From Thermothielavioides terrestris NRRL 8126 (taxonomy: Eukaryota > Ascomycota > Sordariomycetes > Sordariales > Chaetomiaceae), in the NCBI RefSeq assembly GCF_000226115.1, contig NC_016459.1, forward strand, positions 1,178,001 to 1,242,000: DNA of 64,000 nucleotides, given 5' to 3'. The translations under genes were made by a program, and so were the position numbers. Under the pieces are notes generated by a model. That model made no database searches and was not told the origin of the DNA. It saw only the letters and a program-made list of their open reading frames with translations. Shown here piece by piece: positions 10,533 to 20,745 of the stretch (position 1 is its first letter; every line of letters begins with the position of its first letter).

Positions 10533-12392
10533 TCACTCCATACTCAACGGCGCACCAAGCAACCCCCCTTCCTCAACCGCCCACCCGCCCATGCTGAACC
10601 AGTCGCCCACCGCCCGCGCCCACCGCCCCTTTTTGTCCCACTTATGCCAGTTCGCCCACCTGATCAACCCCAGCGTCTCCAGGTCAAACCTGTACGCGCC
10701 GCCCGCGTAACCCCGGTGGGTGTTGCCGTCAAACCGCGGGGCGCACGGCCACTGCTGCTGGGGCTGGGGCTGGAGCCAGCGGTAGCCGTCCAGCGCCCAG
10801 AGGTCGACGTGCTGCTCTTCGAGGAGCCAGGTGAGTGAGGAGAAGTGGCTTTGGTTCTTGGCTGGTGGGATGGAGAAGTACGCGAAAAGCGGGTTGGTGT
10901 ATGGTTGGTTGGCTGGGGCGGCGGGAGATGGTGGTGATGGCGGTGGCGGTGTTGGTGGGCTTGGGCAGGGCGGAGAAGCTGGTGGCGGGCTGGGCGGGGT
11001 GTGGTTGTCTTCTGGCTGGGAGGGGCACGGGGTCCCCGGGGGTGGTGGAAGCGGCGATGCAGGCGGTGTTGGTGATGATGATTCGGAGGCTGACTCTTCG
11101 GAGGCTGACGGTTCCGAGGCTGACGCGTCCCGCGAAGATTCTTCAGGGGTGGGCAGTTGCTGCGGGTTTGGTGGTGCTGCGAGGTCCGAGGCGGCCGGCG
11201 ATGCCCCTGAGGATTGGTCAGAGGACCGCGAGCGCGAGCTCGAAGGGCTAGGAATCCCGGTCTCGGAGACACCGCTCGGGGGGATCTGCCCTCCCTCCCC
11301 CCAGAGGTCACCTGCTGCGAACATCCGGTTGCTAAAGCGGAGCCAGGCCCAGTGGAGGAAGCTTGCGTCGGGAGGGCAAGTTGGCAAAGGTGAGGCCGAG
11401 TAAATGTCGCCCTCTTGGCCAGGGGAAGACTCAGTGCTACTGGCATCTTCGACATAGGCTGCATATATGTTTCTACTTCCAGAGCCGGGGCCGGACCCGT
11501 TCCGGTAGCTTCCGTCGGGAGGGTTAGCTCGGTGCGAGGGTGAGACCGGCTGTAAAGGTGAGGCAGAGTAAGTGTCGCTCTCGAGCCTTGGGGAAGACTC
11601 AGTGCTACTGGCGTCTTCGACATGCGCTGCAAATTTCCTCCTGCCAGAGTCCGGGCCGGACCCGTTGCAGGAGTTTCCGCCGGGAGGCGGAGCCGGATGC
11701 GACGGCGAGGCCGAGTGATAGCCGCTCTCATCGCCGGAGGAAGACGGACCACTAGTGGGGGGAGAGGGATACGCCGCAAGTGTCTGGTCAGCAGAACCGA
11801 TGCCTTCTTGCAGCGAGTCCCGAAGCCTGTCGTCCAAAGCCAGAGCATGGAATCTCGGCCGAAGTGCTTCAGTTTCCGAATCGTCAGCGGCACGTTTCCT
11901 CAACTTGCAAGGGCGCTGCGACGGGTCATCCAGAACTTCGCGCACGCGCTTCTTCAATTCCCAGGTGCGGCCTTGCTCCTGGAAATGCTGCAGCGCCCGT
12001 ATATTCCGGTTCCATCGCGCCGCCCGGGGCGGGTTCGTCGCGGGGTTGTCCAGACGCCTTCCCAGGTCCCCCAAGGCCGACGGATCCAGGAAGATGCGCG
12101 ATTGATTCCAGTGGTGGTAACATGGGAACGGCAGCACTTGTGGCTCTTTGAAGGGCAGGTCCCAGTCGGGTTTGTGTTCGAAGCGGTACGAGGCGGCCTG
12201 CCTCTGCTCCCACTCCGGCTTGTACCACATGGCACATCTTCGAATTGAGGGCTGGTGTTCAGGAGGCCTCCCGCTTTTCGCGATGGTGAGGTCCGGGCAT
12301 CCGCAGAGGTAGAACTGGAAGTACTTGTAACAATCGCACCTGTATTGTTCCCAGAGAAACGGCACTCCTGGCCAGACGGGGAACGGGTGCAT
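10533..12392 (-). CDS. Pro/Ser-rich protein of unknown function with internal repeats
   Basis: I do not recognise this gene. An uninterrupted minus-strand frame gives 619 residues from the ATG at 12392. The frame stays open a further 41 codons upstream to a TTG, and a consensus donor (CAG then GTAAGT) lies at 12535, so a 5' exon and intron may exist. The N-terminal third is Cys/Trp/Pro-rich (WEQYRCDCYKYFQFYLCGCP). The middle holds a tandem unit of about 56 residues: EDASSTESSP occurs twice, 168 bp apart (around 11425 and 11593), and YSASPL/YHSASP three times. A Pro/Ser/Glu-rich segment follows, then a Trp-rich C-terminus (WLLEEQHVDLWALDGYRW). No signal peptide or membrane segment is seen. The opposite strand is also open in places but encodes only glycine-rich low complexity. 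The gene lies next to the transposon block, so it may be lineage-specific. Confidence 0.55.
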   Translation of the reverse strand: MHPFPVWPGVPFLWEQYRCDCYKYFQFYLCGCPDLTIAKSGRPPEHQPSIRRCAMWYKPEWEQRQAASYRFEHKPDWDLPFKEPQVLPFPCYHHWNQSRIFLDPSALGDLGRRLDNPATNPPRAARWNRNIRALQHFQEQGRTWELKKRVREVLDDPSQRPCKLRKRAADDSETEALRPRFHALALDDRLRDSLQEGIGSADQTLAAYPSPPTSGPSSSGDESGYHSASPSHPAPPPGGNSCNGSGPDSGRRKFAAHVEDASSTESSPRLESDTYSASPLQPVSPSHRANPPDGSYRNGSGPGSGSRNIYAAYVEDASSTESSPGQEGDIYSASPLPTCPPDASFLHWAWLRFSNRMFAAGDLWGEGGQIPPSGVSETGIPSPSSSRSRSSDQSSGASPAASDLAAPPNPQQLPTPEESSRDASASEPSASEESASESSSPTPPASPLPPPPGTPCPSQPEDNHTPPSPPPASPPCPSPPTPPPPSPPSPAAPANQPYTNPLFAYFSIPPAKNQSHFSSLTWLLEEQHVDLWALDGYRWLQPQPQQQWPCAPRFDGNTHRGYAGGAYRFDLETLGLIRWANWHKWDKKGRWARAVGDWFSMGGWAVEEGGLLGAPLSME

Positions 12393-13008
12393 CGCGTTCA
12401 AACAAGTTTGCGTTCGAGTTCGAATTGACTTCCTGGCTGGGATCGGGCAACACCGTCTATGTTGGCTGCGATATCCGATAGCTGCCGTTTCGAACTCCAG
12501 CTTGGGAATGTCCAATATATACTTACCTGGAATCAGGTTTTCCTCTCTCGATGTGTTCGTGTTTTACGGCTCGGAAGCCAGAATCGCTCAGAACTCCCCA
12601 AAAGCAGACAAGACGCCCGGCGCTTGGCTTGAGGCGGGTTTAAAAGTGCTCCAGTGCCGGCCTCGCTGTGCGGTAACAATGGAAAAACAAGCTCCCAAAC
12701 AATTGGATTGTGTCGAGGTCCGTGATCCAACACAAAGAAAGGGGCCACGGGAGCTGACCGCATCAGCCGTCCGAACTGAGGTGACCGCTAAGACTGCCAC
12801 AATGAAACGGAGGGGACTGCAGAACAGGTCGAACAAAGAACCGTCCTAGACAGGAGAAATCCTCAGGTTGTCAGGTAGGTTAGTTACTTCTGTTCTGATT
12901 CACAACTTGAAGTAACTACCTAACCATCCCGGCCAACATTTTGCTCCATCTTGCTCTCGTCGTTGCCCAGTGACCTCCCTGGCAGGCCACATGGGCATCG
13001 ACGAGGAA
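12393..13008. other. Upstream region of the Pro/Ser-rich gene
   Basis: It contains the minus-strand splice donor CAG/GTAAGT at 12535-12530 and possible short upstream frames at 12533-12836. If transcribed, this would be the 5' exon and first intron of the gene at 10533-12392. The acceptor cannot be chosen with confidence; CAG and CCAG candidates occur between 12510 and 12430. The rest separates that gene from the dehydrogenase stop at 13009. Confidence 0.4.
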
Positions 13009-14020
13009 TCATGCGTACCCTAGATTCCAGAACGTTTCAATGTTCTGCCTGCTCTCCTCATCCACATACTCGTGCGGCGGTCTGATGGTCACCTTGTCCC
13101 CATGGATCTCCGCCACGGCCCCGGACACGCTGGCGTCCGCGAGGAACTGGTCCACCCCGCGGATCAACGTCTCCATGGGAGTGACGATCATATGCCTGAA
13201 CAGGTCCTTGTCGGGAGCAATATTTGTTTCTAGGCCCGTCAGTCAGCTTTTTGCGACAAGGGATGGATTGCTCGGTCAAGATTACTTACCCAACACCGCA
13301 GGCGCCAGCGCGTTGATCTGAAGGTTGGCCTTCTCGATCACCCGCGCCGTCGACCGCACCAGCCCGACCACTCCAAACTTGGATGCCGCATACAGAGGGG
13401 CGATGGGCAGCGGATACAGGCCTGCGTTGGACGCGGTGCAGATGATCGATCCTCTGGAAGCGCCCTCGGTCTTTGGCTTCCTGTTCATGTAGTGCACCGC
13501 CAGATTCACCGCTGTCGCGTCCCAAGAAGTAAAGTTAGTCAACCACAGCTGGGTAACAAACCCTCCAGATCCAACCCGCCTGCCACGGGACGCCGCACGC
13601 AGGAATCCCCTCAGGCCACTCACAGTAGATCGTGCCCAACAAATTGACCTCCACGGTAGTCGTCTTCGGTCTCGTCGGCCCCTTCGCGGCCGCATCCTCC
13701 TCACCAAGCCGCACAAGCGACGTGGCGCCCTGCTCCGACACGCCCGCGTTGGCCACGACGATGTCGAGCCGGCCGCCGTGCTCCTGGAAGACCTTGGCGA
13801 ACGCGGCCGCCTGCTCGTCCCAGGACGCGACGTTGCACTGGTGGAACGACACGGTCGACTGCGGGAACTCGGCGGCCACCGAGGCGGCGACGCCCGGCCC
13901 CGCCGCGGCGTTCAGGTCCAGGATCGCGACGCGGTGGCCCTGCGCCGCGAGGTGCCGCGTGATGGCCAGCCCGATGCCGCTGGCGCCGCCGGTGACGATG
14001 GCTGACTTCTGTGTGGACAT
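13009..14020 (-). CDS. Short-chain dehydrogenase/reductase, NAD-type
   Basis: Classical SDR oxidoreductase of 279 residues from three exons: 14020-13624, 13511-13290 and 13229-13009. The introns are 112 and 60 nt, with GTGAGT and GTAAGT donors. The nucleotide-binding motif TGGASGIG is at residues 10-17. Asp35 at the end of strand 2 favours NAD(H). NAG is at 91-93, and the catalytic triad is Ser160, Tyr173 and Lys177 (YAASK). Splicing restores the family-typical runs LLGTIYSVNLAVHYM and APAVLETNIAPDK. I used the ATG at 14020 because it gives the usual short lead to the first beta strand; an in-frame upstream TTG at 14035 is not a credible start. The general look is that of 15-hydroxyprostaglandin-dehydrogenase-like fungal SDRs, so the substrate is unknown. 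No cofactor partner or pathway gene is adjacent. Confidence 0.9.
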
Positions 14021-15250
14021 GATTGCTTGGTTCAACAGGGGCTGCGTCTTAGGGGGGATGGGTCTGCTGGGATGATATTCGGATTATATGGGCAACGAAC
14101 TTGAAGCCTGCCATGACTGGCAAGGCCAGTTAAGCAAACGCACAAGACTCTCGGAGTCTCATTGCAGGTCCGGGGCGGATCCGGGAATGGTGCTCCGATG
14201 CTAACGCGGACCAACCCCGCATGCGCCGGCAGTTGTGACATTGTGGACCCGCGAGCACTACTTCTTCACCCGAGATCGACATTCTCTCCGAGAGGCAATG
14301 ACATACCTCATGTAGACAAGCTTCGCGGTCCGGTTCGGGATCTGCGGCGAGATGCCCTCTGATTGCGGTGCTCTCAACCCCGTCCACCATCCCCGTTCGC
14401 CCCCTCCCTGTTTTTGTTTACTTCGGAAGGCCCTTCGCTGCATCCCCAAATGTCAAGAATCGCAAACATATCAGTTCCTATCAGGATACCTGGACTGCTA
14501 TGTTACAGCAAGCTCCTTTACTCATTAATACCTTACTTTCACATCCCGTCAGTCAGATCGTTGGGACTGGAAGGAAAGCCTATCGTCAACACATCATATT
14601 AAAACACCCAGCAGCACTGGCACCTCTCTGGCTCACTGACCGATAGCTGTGCAGTTCAGCACTTCAATAATCAACAATCTCAATAATCAGGTGCAATACA
14701 AGCTGCGCACAACAGGCAGGGAGTTCCTCCTTACAAACTCCCAGCTGTGATTCTGAACTTCCAGTCGTGATTCTCTATGACGCTAGACTAAACACGCACG
14801 CTGAATGTCCTCCACAACATCATGAAAGAAACGCACGCATACCTACTTATGTAGCAGTAATTGGAGGAATCACCGTGTCTATGTACAAGTAAGCCACACC
14901 AACCCGCCTCTCCATCTGATCCTCCCAACCAACCCTGGTCCAAGCTGTCTGTGTCTGTTTCCAACAGGCCAGACAAAGCTCGGGCCGGGCTCCAGCAGCC
15001 AACTCCAAATCCTACCTGAGATCAACATCGCCTTTTTTTTTTCCTTTTTTTTATTGTTTTTCTTTTAGTTTGGATTATTGTGCATCGATTGGCGTGGCTC
15101 GTACTTCTCTGCCGAGCAAAGACCCCGGGAGATAAGATAGATCGATCAACCGCCAATATGAATCAATCCAGATGCTCCTCCCAAATGCGCCCGCCCAGCA
15201 TCCGTGCCGGGCCACGGATAAATGGTGGCGAGACAAGAAGGGAGGGCCGT
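14021..15250. other. Intergenic region without a supported gene
   Basis: Only short chance frames are present. A pyrimidine-rich stretch with T runs lies at about 15029-15069, close to the 3' end of the chitin synthase activator gene. Nothing else was recognised; promoter elements of the dehydrogenase should lie just above 14020. Confidence 0.5.
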
Positions 15251-18200
15251 TTACATCACCACCTAGCCAAGCCGTTAGCACACTGTAACATAGGTGTGGC
15301 ATGGCAACGAGATGAAAGCTGTGCTGTGCCGGGCAGAAGAGCAAGCAGAAGCGGCAGCAAAGGCACAAAAAGGGGAGAAGATGGTGACAGAAAAGCAAAC
15401 CCGGAGATGGGAAGCGAGGAAGAAAAGAAAACCGAAACTCACGCAGTCATTCTCGCTCTTGCCCAGCGGAATCCCCATATCCTCAAACGTCGCCGGCCCC
15501 CCGCCCATCGTCTTCCCATCCGGATGCACAAGGTTCCCGCCCGGAGCAGCCTGCGCGGGCGGGCGTCCACCAGGCTGTGGGCGCTGCTGCGCCTGTGCCT
15601 GCCCACCCGGACCGGCACCGGTACCGGGGCTCGGCCGGGCATCCTGCGCCGGCGGCGCGCTGGCGCGCCCGGAGCCGCCGCCGCCTCTTGAATGAGGCCG
15701 GAGACTGGCGTTGCTTGACGCGGCAGGCGCGCCTGGCACGCGGCCGGCTACGGCGGGCGGGGCGGTGCTGTGGCGGTCGTATCCGCCGGGGCCGTAGCTG
15801 TCGCTGACAGGGCGGTTGCCGGCACTGGGTCCGTAGTCTCGGCCTGGCTGGCTGGCGGGACCGGGGTATCCGCCACCGGGGGGGTACTGGCCCGGCGGGG
15901 GACCCTGGGGTGAAGGCTGGAGCTTGGGGTTGGGCTTCTGTAGCCGGGCTCTGGTCGGGTCTCCAACGGGCATCGTTCCGGCGGGGACAATACCGCCCGC
16001 CGCTCCATACCGCGGGTCCTGTTGAGGCGGCGGCCGCTGTTGCCATTGCCCGCCCGGGCCGGGGCTCGGTTTCCTGTAACCGGGCGGTACCTGCGGTTCC
16101 CATCCCGCCACGGGTGGCTGACTCGACATGGGACGGCCTCGTCCGCCACCGGGAGGCAAACCGGCACTGGGCGACAGCGGGCGGATGCCGAACGCACTGT
16201 TGGGACGGTCTGCCTGCGGGCCGGCGGAAACAGCGAGATGAGCGCCGGGATTCACATGCGGGCTCCTCACGTCGTCCTCGGGATAGGGCGCGGTGGACTT
16301 GGGCCTGACGTTGAGCGGCGGTGGCTGGTCGTCGTGGGGGTACGGCGCGGCGGACTTGGGCCGCATCGCGAGACTGTTGTCGACGTTCACCGCAAAGGCC
16401 GGCGGCCTCGGTGTCGGATCAGGGAAGTCGACACCGCCTGCGAACTTGTCAGCCGCTGAATGATTTTGGGACACGTGGGAAACATACCTGCGGCAGCATT
16501 CTGCTCGGCCTCGCTCACGGTCGGCATGGCATCTTTCAGCCTTGCAAGCCGTTCCGGTCGCTTGCCGCGCTGCGACCCGTGTTGCGACTTGATCCGAGTG
16601 AGCGTCGTGGTCTCGTGGTCCGCCTTCGTCAGCATCCTAGACTGACTGAGCGAATCCAACCTGTCCTTGGCGTCCTTGTTCCCGTGGTCGGCGGCCAGCT
16701 CGTACCACCTCCGCGCCTCCCGGATGTCCTTGGGCACATGGATGCCGATCTCGTGATAGTATCCCATCGCGAACTCGCCCGTGGCCAGGCCCGATAGGGC
16801 CGCGTCCTGGGCGTACTTGAAAGCCAGCTGCTCGTTCTTGGGGAAGAGGTCTTCGTATCCAAAAAGGAACCACCGGCTGACACCCAGCGATGCCTCAGGC
16901 TGACCCTGGCGGGCCGCAAGGCCGTAATAATGGAGCGAGTATGCGGGATTAAAGTCGCAGCCGAGCTGGCTGAGCTCGTACGCTTGTCCCATCTTCAGCT
17001 GGGCCTTGGCAAAGCTGAGGTAGGCCGCCTTCTCGATGTACTGCCGGGCAACGGCGAGGTCGCAAGGAAGGACGTGCTCGGGTATGTTGATATCGGGCAG
17101 CTCCCGGGCGATGAGCATGCCGTAGACGTAGGCGCCTTGTGGGGCGTCCTCATCCGCCGTGTCGGCCGCGTGCTGGATCATCTCAAGGCCAAGGAGCAAA
17201 TCTTTCGGATATCCGTGCTGCCCCATGAGGTGCATCATGCCCAGCCGGTAGCTCGATGCCGAATCGCCCATCTGCACACCCAGCGAGTAGTGCTTGATGG
17301 CATTCGGGATATCGTTGGAGTTCTCGTAGAGCATGCCCATCCGGTATTCGGCCCGCCCAAACCCGTTCTCGGCCGCCTTTTTGTAGAGAGCGTACGCCTC
17401 CCGTTTGTTCTCGCGGAAGCCAAACTTGCCAAACTCGAGCCATTTCCCTTTCATGAAGGTGGCCTCGGGATGGTCTTGCTGCGCCAAGTATTCGAGGATG
17501 TTCATGGCATCGACGCGTAGCTCGTGCTCGGTCTTGGGCGTCGGGGGCCGCTCCTTTTCCTTGTTTTCCCGTTTCCACTCCCTGGTTCGCGCGTCCATGG
17601 CGATCTCGACCCAGATGAGGGCGTCGCGCGCCCACGTCACCTGCATCGACACATTATTGGAGTGGAGCACCAGGTTGCGGGCCTGCCAGAGGATCTGCTC
17701 CTTCTCCTCGTCGCTGGGCGGGATGTTTTCGCCCTTGACCTTGGGAAACGGCGAGAAGGAAGGCGCATCCATGGCTGCGGAGTCGGGGGCGTTGGTGTGG
17801 AAGGGTTTGAAGCTGTTCCGGAGGACGGCGCGGTCAGCCAACCTGATCCACAGCGGAAATGGGGTCCAATCACGCGTCAGGCTCCGGTGGCCGCTCCCGA
17901 AAGGCAGCACTTACGACTTGGACGGCGCGTCCTGGTTGTTCGGCGCTGTCGCGTTGCCGTCTCGGGGAGCTTCAACTTCGCGGGCTTCAAGTTCCATGCG
18001 TTGTATATCCTCCTGCATGCTCTGGGGCACCTCGGGCATTACCCTGCAAACAGCCCGACAGGTGTCAGCCTCCAGCCTCCGTCCAGCCTCACCACACCAG
18101 CGCCGAGCCCCGCCCCGCCCCGACAAAGGCGTCGCGCGGACGGATCGACAACTCAGTTCCGAACCGGCGGCGCGGGGCAAAGTCAAAGACCATGTCTGGG

Positions 18201-18299
18201 AAGGGAATGAACTCACCTCTGAGGGGCCGGGGCAACGACCTCGGGCATGTAGTAGTCATCGTGGCCCCCAGGAACGAAAGTAGCGCCCAACTGCGGCAT
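15251..18299 (-). CDS. Chitin synthase activator, SKT5/CHS4 family (Sel1 repeats, CaaX end)
   Basis: Regulatory factor that in yeast activates chitin synthase III and links it to the bud-neck membrane. Exons inferred: 18299-18217, 18043-17915, 17842-16488, 16437-15443 and 15262-15251, giving 857 residues. Sel1-like repeats fill about residues 195-475 (AYALYKKAAENGFGRAEYRM, EARRWYELAADHGNKDAKDR). A long Pro/Gly/Gln-rich tail follows, with repeated RPKSAAPYP/RPKSTAPYP near its start. The last intron (180 nt, GTGAGT donor, GCTAAC branch, CTAG acceptor) joins Cys to a 12-nt exon coding Val-Val-Met-stop, making the CaaX box CVVM expected in this family. Uncertain points: the acceptor of intron 2 (17842 or 17812, both in frame) and the true start. 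An acceptor-like TTTATGCAG just upstream of 18299 suggests a further 5' exon. Confidence 0.9.
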
Positions 18300-20209
18300 G
18301 TCGAGAGAATCGTCACCAGACGGCTGCGCTGGGCCTGCATAAAATTTAACGAGCGAAGCAGTCAGCAATGAGGTGCCCAATGCGGTCGCGCCCCGCGAAA
18401 AGAGAAGGCAGTACAACGGTAAGTTGGCGTTCGGCCGCCCCGCTTCCAACAGTTATAGTGTAGCGTAGGCGCTTGGGTGCTGGGATCCAGCGATGAGAGT
18501 GGCGGGGACACAGGCAGTGCAGGGCAGCAGGCGGAGCCGCGCAGCGCCGGTGATCAAGGGAGGGGCGCCAAGCCCAGAACCAGCGTCCAGTCGCTGTTGG
18601 ATGCTTCGTCGGGCCGTCCGGGTCGGGCCCTCCCCGTTGCTTAACTCTTCAAATCCGAGAATCTCGCTTGCCGATCGAAATCAGCAGCGCGGCAATAATT
18701 CAGAGTACCCGACGAGCCAGCGCGGCGTGATCAATGCGAGGCGCATTCCTTCTCTCTGAGGGGGCCCGATTGTGGCTGTTGCGGGAATGGGACGCAAGAG
18801 CCGGGGTCAAATTCGTTGATGCGCAAGCATACCGCAGCAGGCAGCTGCGTCATATTCTGCCAACGAACAACGGCCCGGGTTGCGGCCTGCGCCGAACGCA
18901 CGACTCTTGACTGCGCTCTGATTCTTGCTCGGAGGGGGGAAAGGGTTCAGCTCCCAAGCGCGTCTTGGTCGATGGGCTTCTTAGTATATTATCCCCTTTC
19001 AGCGCGGCTTGGTTCAGCGCAGGCAAACATCGCATCGCCGTTCCTGGTCTGGAAAGGCGCCTCCTCCCGAAGCTCGGCCGACAATTCGTTGATGTCGTGC
19101 ACTGCCCGGTGGCCGTCCTTGGCGCCGCGTGGCTCCTGCCTGGGTCCCCGGCCAGCATGACCGTTTTCTGTGGAGGCTCCCGTCATGCTTCCGGAAATAA
19201 CTCGAACACAGTCCCCGCCAAAATCCGACCGTTGGGGAAGGAAGCCAAATCGAGACATGACCGCGATGCTCGTTCAATATCGCTCACGTACCTGACTGTA
19301 TAATCCTCTCGTGCGCGCCGATTGGGTCGAACGACCCGACAGATTCGGTCCAAGACGGCCAGCTTTGGGTGGGCGCCTGGCGCGGATATCCAAATCGGTC
19401 GGTCATGGCCGTTTATGGTGGGGTTGACAGGCTGCTGCAACGCGGGACGTGCGGGGCAACTGTTCTCCGCGGCTGATGCGAGTTGGTTCACGAGAATGCG
19501 AGGCAGACGCCGACTGCAATTTCCGCATTGATCCGAGTGAGACGGGCTCAGATAGGCATCAAGATTGCAATGTGACGGTGAGAGCCGGAGAGAATTTGAA
19601 CCATGCGGGGCGACCACAGGGCTTGGAGTGATCCGTCCTGAAAGATGTTCGTGCCCTTCCTTGCTGACTCGCAAGGCAGTTGCGAATCGCTCCCACTTTC
19701 CTTCCAGGTTTCAGAAAAATTGTGATGGGTGCACCGTTGCTGGCTGGGTGCATGGGCTGCAGAGAAGACACCTCTCACACTGTGGCACCTTTCTCAATTC
19801 CGTACTCGGTGATACTTAGCTAACGGTGCTGCGCAGGCAAAGAGAATGGTCAACCGTCTAGTCGATCAAAGAATGATAAACATAGTCCTTGAACACCTAC
19901 AGAGCCAAACTAAAAGGCAACGCTCGATGGCGATATCTCTGCATTCATCCCCAGAGATTTCCTCCCAACAAGAGTGCCGTACACAGACTATTGGGCGAAC
20001 GACGAGTCAAGCGGTGTACAGTCTGCGCATATGCCTTGGTGGGCTTGCGGCTTGAAAACCCACTTAGCACCCAGCATCGAAGGCGTTCTGTCAGCTACAA
20101 TCCTAACGGCTTACCATGCCACGGTTCAACGAGTCACAACCTATTCAACGCTACATATCAAGACCTCTCCCAATTTGTCCCTTGGGATTGGGTTATGACT
20201 CCTCACCGG
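18300..20209. other. Gene-poor region upstream of the chitin synthase activator
   Basis: It probably holds the promoter and any 5' exon of the gene at 15251-18299. Several frames of 60-160 codons exist on both strands (the longest at 19183-19674, minus), but they show no family features, domain-like composition or splice-linked extension. No RNA gene or repeat was recognised. Confidence 0.45.
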
Positions 20210-20745
20210 CCCCCGCATCGTGTTCCTCATCATGTGTCCCTCCTCGTCAAGCATCCTGGGGACCTTCGCTGCAGAAAACGCCGTCATGCTATTCATCCCC
20301 CTCATCTTCTCCAAACGCTTTCATCATTAAGAAGATCACCGTCGGCCTCTTGGCTGCGACAGAAGAGGTTAACAACAGCTGCAGATATTCGTGGATTTTG
20401 CCCTTCGTGCTGCAGCTCGTCGGGAACGCCATCATGGCCATTCTGATGCGGGATGTGCCTGGCTACCGAGCAACGTTTGACAACAGCGGCTTGTGATGGC
20501 CTACACGGGCTACCTTGCACTAGCTGTGCGGACAACAGTTCTGCACTTCCCTTGGGGAATGCCGCCAAGGCGCTGATACGCTTTACGCCGGGGCTATGGT
20601 GAATATCGTTTTCTTCTCCATCTTCTTCCTCATCGCCCTTTATCAAACCGTTTGCTTCATGCATTGGGATCCACCCGACGAGACTGATCGTCGACGACAC
20701 AGGTATATGGAGCTATTGCTGGGTTTTACTTTTTTGTTCAGTTGA
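20210..20745 (+). pseudogene. Broken integral membrane protein gene
   Basis: Three plus-strand frames in succession give hydrophobic, protein-like segments with no splice sites between them. These are IVFLIMCPSSSSILGTFAAE with AVMLFIPLIFSKRFHH (about 20216-20330), then KKITVGLLAATEEVNN with WILPFVLQLVGNAIMAILM and RDVPGYRATFDNSGL (about 20331-20493), then RFTPGAMVNIVFFSIFFLIA and LYQTVCFMHWDPPDETD (about 20579-20690). The pattern fits one multi-spanning membrane protein interrupted by frameshifts and at least one stop. I cannot name the family. A real gene with unusual introns is the alternative, but the first frame change at about 20331 leaves no room for an intron. Confidence 0.45.

Noticed and set aside
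10831..11403. Plus-strand Gly-rich frame opposite the Pro/Ser-rich gene
   Set aside because: It is the complement of Pro-rich codons; the minus strand has the longer frame and the in-frame duplicated unit.
12393..12515. Extended start of the Pro/Ser-rich protein at 12515
   Set aside because: The codon there is TTG and a splice donor lies just upstream; the first ATG is at 12392.
19183..19674. Minus-strand open frame of 163 codons
   Set aside because: No domain, no splice-linked extension and ordinary composition for chance frames in GC-rich DNA.
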